The notes below the pieces were generated by a model. That model was not told the origin of the DNA. It was given only the letters and a program-made list of their open reading frames with translations, and searched no databases. From an uncultured Alphaproteobacteria bacterium (lineage in GTDB: Bacteria; Pseudomonadota; Alphaproteobacteria; RF32; CAG-239), in contig CAJUCZ010000031.1 of the NCBI GenBank assembly GCA_910585375.1, forward strand, positions 1 through 18,783: a stretch of 18,783 bases of DNA. The letters are read 5' to 3'. Of the stretch, positions 6,734 to 13,822 are shown piece after piece. Position 1 is the stretch's first letter; each line of letters opens with the position of its first letter. A program made the position numbers and the translations under genes.

Positions 6734-9415
6734 ATGAGTAAATGGGTATATACATTTGGTAATGGCAAAGCTGAAGGCGACTCCAGCATGCGCAATCTCC
6801 TTGGCGGTAAAGGTGCTAACCTTGCGGAAATGAACGTGGTTGGTTTGCCGGTGCCTCCTGGATTTACTGTAACAACTGAAGTTTGTACATATTACTATGC
6901 CAACAACAACACTTATCCGGAAGATTTGAAAGATCAGGTTCGTGCTGCTGTTGCTCACGTTGAAGGCATTATGGGCAAAAAATTTGCCGATGCCAACAAT
7001 CCTTTGTTGTTCTCCGTTCGTTCAGGTGCACGCGTTTCTATGCCGGGTATGATGGATACCGTTCTCAATCTCGGGTTGAATGATGAAACTGTTAAAGCTT
7101 TGGCTAAAGCCTCCGGTTCTGAGAGATTTGCTTACGATTCTTACCGTCGTTTCCTCCAAATGTTCTCTGACGTGGTTTTGGGTGCCGATATTGAAGAATA
7201 TGAAGGTGCTTTGGAAGCTATGAAAAAAGCTAAAGGCTACAAATCCGATACGGATCTGACAGCTGAAGATCTCAAAGAACTGGTTGCTCAATATAAAGAA
7301 ATTGGTAAAAAACTGGGCAAAGTCGTTCCGCAGGATCCTTGGGATCAGTTGTGGGCAGGTATCGGTGCCGTATTCGGTTCCTGGATGGCAGCCCGCGCTA
7401 TCACTTACCGTAAACTGAACAATATTCCGGGTGACTGGGGTACAGCCGTTAACGTTCAGACTATGGTGTTCGGTAATGCCGGCGATGACTGCGCTACCGG
7501 CGTATGCTTCTCTCGCGACCCGGCTACCGGCGAAAACGTTTACTACGGCGAATATCTGGTTAATGCACAGGGTGAAGACGTTGTGGCCGGTATTCGTACT
7601 CCGCAACCGATGGCTTCTATCAAAGACGGCACTTCTCTGGAAGAAAAATGGCCGCACCTGTATCAGGAACTGGTAGATGTTCGTAACAAGCTCGAAGCTC
7701 ACTACAAAGATATGCAGGATATGGAATTTACCATTGAGCACGGCAAACTCTGGATGTTGCAATGCCGTAACGGTAAACGTACCGCTGCTGCTGCCGTTCG
7801 TATGGCTGTTGAAATGGTTGAAGAAGGCCTGCTGAGCAAAGAAGAAGCTATTATGCGCGTTGGTGCTGATCAGCTTGACCAGCTTTTGCACCCGATGTTG
7901 GATCCGAAAGCCAAGAAAAACGTTATTGCAACAGGTCTTCCGGCTTCTCCGGGGGCAGCTGTCGGCCGTGCCGTATTCAGCGCTGAAGATGCTGAAGCCT
8001 GGGCTGCCAAAGGCGAAAAAGTTATTTTGATCCGTAATGAAACTTCTCCTGAAGATATCGGCGGTATGCACGCTTCTCAGGGTGTGATTACAGCCCGCGG
8101 CGGTATGACTTCACACGCGGCCGTTGTTGCCCGCGGTATGGGTACTCCGTGCGTTTCCGGTTCTAACGACATTACTATTGATTATGCCAAGAAAACAATG
8201 TCTACAAAATCAGGCGTTGTTGTTAAAGAAGGCGACTGGGTATCTCTGGACGGTGCCAAAGGTCAGATTATTGAAGGTCAGGTTCCGACAGTTAAAGCTG
8301 ATACCAGCACTGGTAACTTCGGTAAATTGATGGGCTGGGTTGACGAGATACGTACAATGGAAGTTCGTGCCAATGCCGAAACTCCGAAAGATGCCCAGAC
8401 AGCCCGCGATTTTGGTGCACAGGGTATTGGTTTGGCCCGTACGGAACATATGTTCTTTGACGCTGACCGTATTCCTGATATGCGCGCTATGATTTTGTCT
8501 GACAATGAAGAAGGCCGTCGTGCCGCTTTGGCAAAATTGTTGCCGTACCAGAAACAGGACTTCAAAGATTTGTTCAAAATTATGGAAGGCCTGCCGGTTG
8601 TTGTTCGTCTGTTGGATCCGCCTTTGCACGAGTTCTTGCCGCATACCGAGGCAGAAATGAAGGATCTGGCTAACAAAATGGGTATGACTTTGGAACAGGT
8701 TAAAAACCGTGCCAATGCTTTGCACGAAGCTAACCCGATGTTGGGTCACCGCGGCTGCCGTCTGCCGATCACCTATCCGGAAATTTGTGAAATGCAGACC
8801 CGCGCTATTTTGGAAGCTGCTATGGAATGTGCCGATGCCGGTATCAAAGTTTTGCCGGAAATTGAGGTTCCGTTGACCGGTTCCAAGAAAGAGCTTGACA
8901 TCGTTAAAGCTATTATTGACAGCACGGCCGAGAAAATCTTCGCCGAAAAAGGCAAGACGATTAAGTATGAAGTCGGTTCCATGATTGAATTGCCGCGTGC
9001 AGCTTTGAAAGCTGACGAATTGGCTCAGTCTGCCGAGTTCTTTGGCTTCGGTACCAATGACTTGACTCAAACAACTTTGGGTATGAGCCGTGACGATACC
9101 GGCGCTATCCTGGATGAATACCGCGCCCGCGGCGTTTATGTTGCAGATCCGTTTGCTTCTATTGACGTTGAAGGTGTTGGTTGCCTGGTTAAGATGGCTT
9201 GTGAGAAAGCCCGCAGTTCTAATCAGCACATCTGGTTGGGTGTTTGCGGTGAGCATGGTGGTGATCCGGCATCTATCGATTTCTTCCAGACTTGCGGCAT
9301 GAACTATGTTTCTTGCTCTCCGTACCGTGTACCGGTAGCTCGTCTGGCTGCGGCTCAGGCTGCCATTCGTCACAAAGGCGAAAAGATTGAGAAAACCTGC
9401 TGCAAATGTGCTTAA
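6734..9415 (+). CDS. ppdK: Pyruvate, phosphate dikinase
   Basis: PPDK reversibly converts pyruvate, ATP and phosphate to phosphoenolpyruvate, AMP and PPi. The 893-residue length is typical of bacterial forms. Domains in order are the ATP-grasp nucleotide-binding part (about 1-350, with LLGGKGANLAEM, VPPGFTVTTE and FSVRSGARVSMPGMMDTV), the swivelling phosphohistidine domain with GGMTSHAAVVARGMGTPCVSG (catalytic H461), and the C-terminal PEP/pyruvate TIM barrel with GFGTNDLTQTTLG and LGVCGEHGGDP (catalytic C838). An AAGGAG ribosome binding site lies 12 bases before the ATG. Codon choice is strongly biased to GCT, GGT and CGT, unlike the neighbouring pyk, as expected for a highly expressed gene. 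The protein ends with an odd cysteine cluster, TCCKCA. With pyk next door, glycolysis may run partly on pyrophosphate. Confidence 0.98.
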   Translation: MSKWVYTFGNGKAEGDSSMRNLLGGKGANLAEMNVVGLPVPPGFTVTTEVCTYYYANNNTYPEDLKDQVRAAVAHVEGIMGKKFADANNPLLFSVRSGARVSMPGMMDTVLNLGLNDETVKALAKASGSERFAYDSYRRFLQMFSDVVLGADIEEYEGALEAMKKAKGYKSDTDLTAEDLKELVAQYKEIGKKLGKVVPQDPWDQLWAGIGAVFGSWMAARAITYRKLNNIPGDWGTAVNVQTMVFGNAGDDCATGVCFSRDPATGENVYYGEYLVNAQGEDVVAGIRTPQPMASIKDGTSLEEKWPHLYQELVDVRNKLEAHYKDMQDMEFTIEHGKLWMLQCRNGKRTAAAAVRMAVEMVEEGLLSKEEAIMRVGADQLDQLLHPMLDPKAKKNVIATGLPASPGAAVGRAVFSAEDAEAWAAKGEKVILIRNETSPEDIGGMHASQGVITARGGMTSHAAVVARGMGTPCVSGSNDITIDYAKKTMSTKSGVVVKEGDWVSLDGAKGQIIEGQVPTVKADTSTGNFGKLMGWVDEIRTMEVRANAETPKDAQTARDFGAQGIGLARTEHMFFDADRIPDMRAMILSDNEEGRRAALAKLLPYQKQDFKDLFKIMEGLPVVVRLLDPPLHEFLPHTEAEMKDLANKMGMTLEQVKNRANALHEANPMLGHRGCRLPITYPEICEMQTRAILEAAMECADAGIKVLPEIEVPLTGSKKELDIVKAIIDSTAEKIFAEKGKTIKYEVGSMIELPRAALKADELAQSAEFFGFGTNDLTQTTLGMSRDDTGAILDEYRARGVYVADPFASIDVEGVGCLVKMACEKARSSNQHIWLGVCGEHGGDPASIDFFQTCGMNYVSCSPYRVPVARLAAAQAAIRHKGEKIEKTCCKCA

Positions 9416-9444
9416 TTCAGCTCATTTAACGCAATGAAACAAAA

Positions 9445-9476
9445 AACGTCTGAATGAAGATTCAGGCGTTTTTTTT
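9445..9476 (+). terminator. ppdK intrinsic terminator
   Basis: An 11-bp stem (AACGTCTGAAT / ATTCAGGCGTT, one G-U pair) with a GAAG loop is followed by a run of eight T's, 29 bases after the ppdK stop. Confidence 0.93.
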
Positions 9477-9863
9477 GTGGAAAAAACGAGGACGAGTCAA
9501 AGAGGGCTAAAAACGGGGAATTGGGAGAAGAAAGGGGAAAGATGAGAGAGGATAGGCAGGGGAGAGGAGTAAAAATGTGAAATAGTTAGGAGCGAATAAA
9601 ATGAGAGAGAAGGCAGAGAGTGGTCGAAGATGAGAGGGGAGAGAGGGCTGAATTTCGGGAGAGTGATGAGGGTGAGGAAAGTATGGCTGGAAAAGCAGAA
9701 AGAAGATGAGGAGGGATGCAGAGAGAAGTAAAAGAAAGATAGCCGGTGGAATGATTAAGTGGGATGAGAGAGTTGAAGAAAAGGGCAGAGGGAAGGCGGC
9801 GATATAGTTGAGTGAGTGGGACAGCTAAAAAAAGGCAGAGGACAGACAGTCGGGTACAAGAAA
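9477..9863. other. Purine-rich non-coding tract
   Basis: Nearly 390 bp between two terminators hold no credible gene on either strand. The plus strand is strongly biased to A and G: in the sample 9601-9660, 48 of 60 bases are purines. The text is built from irregular GAGAG, GGGGAGA, AAGAAAG and GGCAGAG words without a fixed period, so it is not a simple tandem repeat. A similar but inverted tract closes the window at 18496-18783, and a short one occurs at 6526-6575. Function unknown. Confidence 0.75.
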
Positions 9864-9888
9864 ACCCTCCGATTTATTTTCGGAGGGT
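9861..9888 (-). terminator. Terminator of the 61-residue protein gene
   Basis: A 9-bp stem (ACCCTCCGA / TCGGAGGGT) with a 7-base loop is followed on the minus strand by TTTT (from AAAA at 9861-9864). It begins 22 bases beyond the stop of the minus-strand gene. Confidence 0.8.
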
Positions 9889-9910
9889 ATCTGTAATTCT
9901 TACAAAAACT

Positions 9911-10096
9911 CTAAATACTGATGTCGACAATTTGTCCTTTGGCGCCACTTGCCGCAATGGCGGTTTGAAGTTTAGTGTTTTTTTCAGTTTCAGCAATTTT
10001 CTCCTGAACCTGAAGGGCGGTTTTCATATCACTTAATTGAGACGAATTTATTATTGGCGGATAAGAACCGTAATTGGATGAAATGTTCATGCTCAT
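9911..10096 (-). CDS. Small conserved-looking protein, possibly YjfB-like
   Basis: This 61-residue protein has no signal peptide or membrane segment. The N-terminal third is polar and Ser/Asn/Tyr-rich (SSNYGSYPPI); the middle is an amphipathic helix (MKTALQVQEKIAETEKNTKLQTAIAAS); the end is a short strand, GQIVDISI. The layout, a helix with Gln/Lys heptads and a hydrophobic D-I tail, recalls the small YjfB-type putative motility proteins, but I cannot confirm homology. Expression is well supported: an AAAGGA ribosome binding site lies about 9 bases before the ATG, the promoter at 10130-10158 is near-consensus, and a terminator follows. A second ATG at codon 3 is an alternative start. It is a stand-alone transcription unit. 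Confidence 0.75.
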   Translation of the reverse strand: MSMNISSNYGSYPPIINSSQLSDMKTALQVQEKIAETEKNTKLQTAIAASGAKGQIVDISI

Positions 10097-10129
10097 GTGT
10101 TTAGTCCTTTACTGTCCAAACCAAGATTT

Positions 10130-10158
10130 ATTATAGCATATTTTTACGATGGGGTCAA
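10130..10158 (-). promoter_or_regulatory. Near-consensus sigma-70 promoter for the 61-residue gene
   Basis: On the minus strand TTGACC (10158-10153), a 17-base spacer and TATAAT (10135-10130) match the consensus at 11 of 12 positions with ideal spacing. The predicted start near 10123 leaves a leader of about 26 bases before the ATG at 10096. It is the best promoter match I found in the window. Confidence 0.88.
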
Positions 10159-10175
10159 GGCAGAGCGAGATATAG

Positions 10176-10203
10176 AAAAAACGCCGGAAAATCCGGCGTT
10201 TTT
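10176..10203 (-). terminator. Terminator of the 125-residue secreted protein gene
   Basis: An 8-bp GC-rich stem (ACGCCGGA / TCCGGCGT) with a 3-base loop has A-runs on the left and T-runs on the right, so it could work in both directions. It lies 12 bases beyond the minus-strand stop at 10216. Confidence 0.88.
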
Positions 10204-10215
10204 AAGTTGTTGAGG

Positions 10216-10593
10216 TTATTGCTTTTTATGAAGCGGGGTGTATGTTCCGTATTCTTCCTCAACTAAATCGTCTTTTTCAACGGTACGCCATTCGGGATTT
10301 TGCCGGACATCGTAGCGTTTAGTCACGTTGTCAGAGAAAGTGACGTAAGCTACTTTGTTCTTTTTTGTTTCCGAACCGGTGTAAGAGCCACTGTGGCTGC
10401 CAGCATTTCCCAAGCGGTCAAATTTAGGAGATAAAGTGCCTCGAGCAGCAGTAGATGTTTCTTCATCATCAAAAATCAAACGGATAATCGTTACTTTCTT
10501 AACGTTTGAAACCGGCTGTTGTATTGATTGCGCTGCAAGGTTACCACATAAAAACAATAAAACAAAAATCTGAGAAATAATAATTTTTTTCAT
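10216..10593 (-). CDS. Small secreted protein of unknown function
   Basis: The protein has 125 residues and begins with a clear Sec signal peptide: MKKIIIS, then a hydrophobic core IFVLLFLCGNLAA, with likely cleavage around AAQ-S near residue 22. The cysteine in the core is not in a lipobox, so lipoprotein export is unlikely. The mature part has a hydrophobic strand (VTIIRLIF), an acidic patch (DDEE), a Gly/Ser-rich stretch (GSHSGSYTGSE) and a region around YVTFSDNVTKRYDVRQNPEWRTV that could form a small beta domain. I do not recognise the family. The ribosome binding site is weak. The gene has its own promoter and terminator, so it is monocistronic. Confidence 0.78.
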   Translation of the reverse strand: MKKIIISQIFVLLFLCGNLAAQSIQQPVSNVKKVTIIRLIFDDEETSTAARGTLSPKFDRLGNAGSHSGSYTGSETKKNKVAYVTFSDNVTKRYDVRQNPEWRTVEKDDLVEEEYGTYTPLHKKQ

Positions 10594-10637
10594 GATTTAA
10601 TAATTTTAAAGATTCATAAAAATTGATTTTCAATCTT

Positions 10638-10666
10638 AATATGCACATAGACAATAATTTTGTCAA
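10638..10666 (-). promoter_or_regulatory. Promoter of the 125-residue secreted protein gene
   Basis: On the minus strand a perfect TTGACA (10666-10661) is followed after 17 bases by CATATT (10643-10638), 4 of 6 matches. The predicted transcript would start near 10631, giving a leader of about 38 bases. Confidence 0.6.
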
Positions 10667-10689
10667 TTTGTTTTTTGGGGAAGGGTAAA

Positions 10690-10719
10690 TAAACGGGGCT
10701 TACATAAAAACCCCGTTTA
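10690..10719 (-). terminator. Hairpin beyond ettA, probable weak terminator
   Basis: A perfect 9-bp stem (TAAACGGGG / CCCCGTTTA) with a 12-base loop lies about 95 bases beyond the ettA stop. The minus-strand T-tract after it is broken (TTTATTTACCC at most), so termination may be weak. A 32-codon reading frame on the minus strand (10700-10798) runs into this hairpin. Confidence 0.6.
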
Positions 10720-10814
10720 AGAAAGATGCCGGTGTCAACAGGTAGTCGTTGCTGCCGGCCGTCAGGTTTATGCCGCTTTGGGCAGCGGAATGAGACATAC
10801 TTTGGAAAGTATTG

Positions 10815-12494
10815 TTAACGAATTAACGGTTTATATTTAATCCGGTGGGGATTGGCGGCATCTTCGCCGAGGCGGCGTTTTTTGTCCTTCTCATATTCTT
10901 CAAAGTTGCCTTCAAACCAAACAACGTTGCTATCGCCTTCGTAGGCCAGAATATGGGTTGCCAGCCGGTCTAAGAACCAGCGGTCGTGCGAGGTTACCAA
11001 AACGCAGCCGGGATATTCCATAATACCTTCTTCCAGTGCTCTGAGCGTGTCAACGTCCAGGTCGTTGGTCGGTTCGTCAAGCAGAATGACGTTGGCACCT
11101 TTTTTGAGCATTTTAGCCAGATGGACACGGTTTCTTTCTCCACCGGAAAGCTGTCCGACTTTCTTTTGCTGGTCGGCGCCTTTGAAGTTAAATTGTCCGA
11201 CATAGGCGCGGGACGGCATTTCTTTTTTGCCGAGCTGGATCATATCCAAACCATCGGAAATTTCTTCCCAGACGGTTTTTCCGGCATCCAGTTCGTCGCG
11301 GGATTGGTCCACATAGCCAAGGTCGACGGTTTCACCAAGGCGGATTGTTCCCGAATCCGGCTTTTCCTGTCCGGTTATCATGCGGAACAATGTGGTTTTG
11401 CCGGCGCCGTTCGGGCCGATAATGCCGACAATCGCACCTTTCGGAATTTTGAAAGAAAGGTTGTCAATCAGCAGTTTGTCGCCGTAGCCTTTGGAAATGT
11501 CACTGGCTTCAATAACCAAATCGCCCAGGCGATCGGTCATCGGAATATTGATACTGGCAAAGGAGAGCTTATCTTTGCCGGATTGTGCCAGAAGTTCTTC
11601 ATAGGCGTTAATACGCGCTTTGGATTTGGCCTGACGGGCTTTGGGATTTTTCTGAATCCATTCCAATTCGTTGGCCAGTGTTTTCTGACGGGCAGTTTCT
11701 TCTCGGGATTCCTGCTCCAGACGTTTTTGCTTTTGTTCCAGCCAAGAAGAATAGTTGCCTTCATAAGGGATTCCCTGCCCGCGGTCGAGTTCAAGAATCC
11801 AACCGGTGACATTGTCCAGAAAATAGCGGTCGTGTGTGACCATGACAACAGTGCCGCTGTAGTTTTGCAGGTGCTTTTCCAACCAAGCCACGGACTCGGC
11901 ATCCAGATGGTTGGTCGGTTCGTCAAGCAAAAGCATATCCGGCTTTTGCAGCAACAGGCGGCAGAGGGCGACACGGCGTTTTTCACCGCCGGAGAGTTTG
12001 GTGACGTCAGCATCGGCCGGCGGGCAGCGCAGCGCATCCATGGCGATTTCGATTGTGCGTTCAAAGTCCCAGCCGTTGCAGGCGTCGATTTTTTCCTGCA
12101 GGGCAGCCTGTTCTTCAATCAGAGCATTCATTTCCTCGTCGCTCATCGGTTCGGCAAATTTTGCAGAGACTTCTTCAAAGCGTTTTAACAGGTCTCTGGT
12201 TTCTCCAAGACCGTCCATAATGTTTTCAATTACATTTTTTGACGGGTCAAGTTTAGGCTCTTGTTCAAGATAGCCGACGCGAACACCTTCGGCTGCCCAG
12301 GCTTCGCCGTTAAAGTCTTTATCGACTCCGGCCATAATCTTCAGCAGAGTTGATTTTCCGGCGCCGTTAACGCCCAAAACGCCGATCTTGGCGCCGGGAA
12401 GAAAGGACAAAGTGATGCCTTTGAACAGTTCTTTGCCGCCGGGAAAGACTTTGGTCAAGTTTTGCATTACGAAAATATATTGGTAAGAAGCCAT
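10815..12494 (-). CDS. ettA: Energy-dependent translational throttle protein EttA (ABC-F)
   Basis: EttA is a soluble ABC-F ATPase that binds the ribosomal E site and gates the first peptide bond according to the ADP/ATP ratio. The 559-residue length matches EttA (about 555). Two ATPase cassettes are complete: Walker A GVNGAGKST (41-49), signature LSGGE (167-171) and LLLDEPTNHLD (188-198); then Walker A GPNGAGKTT (360-368), signature LSGGE (449-453) and LLDEPTNDLD (471-480). The linker between them (about 240-320) is charged and rich in Lys/Gln/Glu, as in the P-site tRNA interaction motif. The N-terminal YQYIFVMQNLTKVFPGGKE is typical of EttA rather than Uup or YheS. A GGAG ribosome binding site precedes the ATG. 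It has its own likely promoter at 12532-12559. Confidence 0.97.
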   Translation of the reverse strand: MASYQYIFVMQNLTKVFPGGKELFKGITLSFLPGAKIGVLGVNGAGKSTLLKIMAGVDKDFNGEAWAAEGVRVGYLEQEPKLDPSKNVIENIMDGLGETRDLLKRFEEVSAKFAEPMSDEEMNALIEEQAALQEKIDACNGWDFERTIEIAMDALRCPPADADVTKLSGGEKRRVALCRLLLQKPDMLLLDEPTNHLDAESVAWLEKHLQNYSGTVVMVTHDRYFLDNVTGWILELDRGQGIPYEGNYSSWLEQKQKRLEQESREETARQKTLANELEWIQKNPKARQAKSKARINAYEELLAQSGKDKLSFASINIPMTDRLGDLVIEASDISKGYGDKLLIDNLSFKIPKGAIVGIIGPNGAGKTTLFRMITGQEKPDSGTIRLGETVDLGYVDQSRDELDAGKTVWEEISDGLDMIQLGKKEMPSRAYVGQFNFKGADQQKKVGQLSGGERNRVHLAKMLKKGANVILLDEPTNDLDVDTLRALEEGIMEYPGCVLVTSHDRWFLDRLATHILAYEGDSNVVWFEGNFEEYEKDKKRRLGEDAANPHRIKYKPLIR

Positions 12495-12531
12495 ATTTGT
12501 ATTTCTCCGTTTAAAGTTTTAATTGGAGCCA

Positions 12532-12559
12532 AGTATAACGAAAAGTTTCGATTTTGCAA
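12532..12559 (-). promoter_or_regulatory. Likely ettA promoter
   Basis: On the minus strand TTGCAA (12559-12554), a 16-base spacer and TATACT (12537-12532, 5 of 6 matches) sit in the 75-bp gap upstream of ettA. The next promoter upstream, of the 207-residue gene, also shows TTGCAA spaced 16 bases from its -10 box. Confidence 0.55.
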
Positions 12560-12569
12560 GCGAAGTTAT

Positions 12570-13193
12570 TTATTGCCGCCGGCTGATGCGTTTGATGCTT
12601 GAAGGCTGCGGAGCGGAAGGGCGGCGGGTTGCCTTTGTGCCGGTGTCTGAAACGGCATTTTCATAGCGCGGGCGAGCTTCGGGTTTGAGCGACGTTATCT
12701 GCGGATTGAGCTGCTGCGGGTTAATCTTGCGTTGTTTTCCGGCATAAATACTTTGTGCCGCGCCGATTTCGGGAGCTGAGGTATCGTAGATGCGGGCGGC
12801 ATCATAAGGGCGGAAAGGTTTGATTATTTTGCCGTCGGGCATTTTTAAAGAGCCGTCGGCGTATAATGTGATGTTAAAGATTTCCTGATTGTCAAAGCGG
12901 CGGACAATTTGCGGGCATTCATAAAAACCGTCAAGCTGTTTGGAAATATAAGCATCGGCTTTGGCTTCACTATAAGCGTAAATTCCCTGATTCATAATCT
13001 CTACATTCGGTGCTTTGGTCAGCATAATGGCGCGGGCCAGCATTTCATAAGTGGCGTAGCGTGTGGAGCCGCAGGCCATGCCCTGACCGCCGATGGCGCC
13101 CAGAGCCTTGACTTCTTCTATATAAGGAAGTTGGGCAAATGCCGGGCCGGCAGACAAGAAAAGGGCAGAACCAAGCAATAGAATCTTCTTCAT
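12570..13193 (-). CDS. Secreted protein of unknown function
   Basis: The reading frame is open further upstream, but I start it at the ATG at 13193 because a textbook Sec signal peptide begins there: MKKILLLGSALFLSAGPAFA, cleaved before QLPY. A GGGAAAG stretch serves as ribosome binding site. The product has 207 residues. The mature part carries two cysteines (GMACGST and FYECPQ) that could pair in the periplasm, and a helical section YATYEMLARAIMLTKAP. A central part (ITLYADGSLKMPDGKIIKPF) looks like beta hairpins. The C-terminal tail of about 45 residues is basic, Pro/Ser-rich and probably disordered (PSAPQPSSIKRISRRQ). No family recognised. A promoter lies at 13224-13252, divergent from rpmJ. 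Confidence 0.82.
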   Translation of the reverse strand: MKKILLLGSALFLSAGPAFAQLPYIEEVKALGAIGGQGMACGSTRYATYEMLARAIMLTKAPNVEIMNQGIYAYSEAKADAYISKQLDGFYECPQIVRRFDNQEIFNITLYADGSLKMPDGKIIKPFRPYDAARIYDTSAPEIGAAQSIYAGKQRKINPQQLNPQITSLKPEARPRYENAVSDTGTKATRRPSAPQPSSIKRISRRQ

Positions 13194-13223
13194 TTTTCTT
13201 TCCCATGTTACGGATTTTTGCCG

Positions 13224-13252
13224 ATTATAGTAAAAATATTTGCTTTTGCAAA
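13224..13252 (-). promoter_or_regulatory. Promoter of the 207-residue secreted protein gene
   Basis: A perfect TATAAT on the minus strand (13229-13224) has TTTGCA 17 bases upstream (13252-13247), or TTGCAA at 16 bases. The start would fall near 13217, leaving a leader of about 24 bases before the ATG at 13193. This supports the short start over the longer reading frame, whose first part lies upstream of the promoter. Confidence 0.65.
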
Positions 13253-13282
13253 ATCTTTTTTCAGAAATCATATAAATTTTGG

Positions 13283-13311
13283 TTGACAAAGCAGAATAAT
13301 TGGCATAAGTT
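13283..13311 (+). promoter_or_regulatory. rpmJ promoter
   Basis: A perfect TTGACA (13283-13288) is followed by CATAAG at 13304-13309 (15-base spacer) or TAAGTT at 13306 (17-base spacer). Transcription would start about 20 to 25 bases before the rpmJ ATG. It stands back to back with the promoter at 13224-13252. Confidence 0.6.
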
Positions 13312-13342
13312 GCGGGCAAACACTTCGTATAAGGAAAGAAAA

Positions 13343-13468
13343 ATGAAAGTTTACAGCTCATTGAAGTCAAAAAAAGTACGTGATAAGGACTGCAAAGTTG
13401 TTCGCCGCAAAGGCCGCGTATACGTTATTAACAAGAAAAACCCGAAGCTGAAAGCCCGTCAGGGTTAA
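13343..13468 (+). CDS. rpmJ: 50S ribosomal protein L36, zinc-free type
   Basis: This 41-residue basic ribosomal protein is recognised by VRDKDCKVVRRKGRVYVINKK and the end LKARQG. Zinc-binding L36 has three cysteines and a histidine; here only one cysteine (C17) remains and the final histidine is absent, so it is the zinc-free form, which is the usual one in alphaproteobacteria. I start it at 13343 because AAGGA at 13331-13335 gives a proper ribosome binding site and the length matches the family. A longer open frame upstream is not coding. It has its own promoter and terminator. Confidence 0.97.
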   Translation: MKVYSSLKSKKVRDKDCKVVRRKGRVYVINKKNPKLKARQG

Positions 13469-13500
13469 TTGCTTGTTGAACGAACAGACAGATTTTTGAA

Positions 13501-13528
13501 AAAGACGCCGTTGTTAAGCGTCTTTTTT
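13501..13528 (+). terminator. rpmJ terminator
   Basis: An 8-bp stem (AAAGACGC / GCGTCTTT) with a 9-base loop ends in six T's, about 30 bases after the rpmJ stop. Confidence 0.9.
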
Positions 13529-13822
13529 GTTATTTATGGGAAAGCCAAAAAGCGAATCATAAAAATTTAGTGCGTTGAGTGTGGTGGTTGCCTTTATTTT
13601 TATTTAAAGTTGTGCCAAGGGCTGATGGACTGTAAAATTTTATCCCCTTTAAAAATGGCTGATTTTACAGGTTTTTTGTTTGCTTTAGCACAGGTTATGC
13701 CCCGTTTTGGTGCATTGAAAAAAATAATGCTTGCCAAATTGGGATTTTCTGTGCTAACAAATCAATCACAGGCCGCTTGGTGGTTTGATTAATTTGTTTT
13801 AATATTTTTTGAGGTTTATCAT
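13529..13822 (+). other. acpP upstream region with possible structured leader or small ORF
   Basis: No established gene lies in these 294 bp. Three inverted repeats can be read: CTGTAAAAT / ATTTTACAG (13630-13638 with 13662-13670, followed by GTTTTTT), a short one around TGCCCC-GTTTT-GGTGCA near 13698, and an AT-rich one, AACAAATCAATCA / TGATTAATTTGTT (13757-13769 with 13787-13799), just before the acpP ribosome binding site. A 55-codon frame (ATG at 13625, TAA ending 13792), preceded by AAGGG, covers the same DNA. No good sigma-70 promoter was found. Confidence 0.4.

Noticed and set aside
8210..9373. 387-codon frame antisense to ppdK
   Set aside because: The sense strand is an unmistakable, complete PPDK; the antisense product is Asn/Gln/Phe-rich with no motif, an effect of ppdK codon bias.
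9812..10036. 74-codon plus-strand frame across the purine tract and the 61-residue gene
   Set aside because: It runs through the terminator and antisense to a gene with better expression signals.
10986..12188. 400-codon frame antisense to ettA
   Set aside because: EttA motifs are intact on the minus strand; the antisense product is a Phe/Gly-rich shadow.
13139..13342. Upstream extension of the rpmJ frame
   Set aside because: It overlaps the divergent gene and both promoters; L36 is 41 residues and the ribosome binding site fits the ATG at 13343.
13194..13370. Upstream extension of the 207-residue secreted protein
   Set aside because: It would put 59 residues before a perfect signal peptide, and its first part lies upstream of the promoter at 13224-13252.
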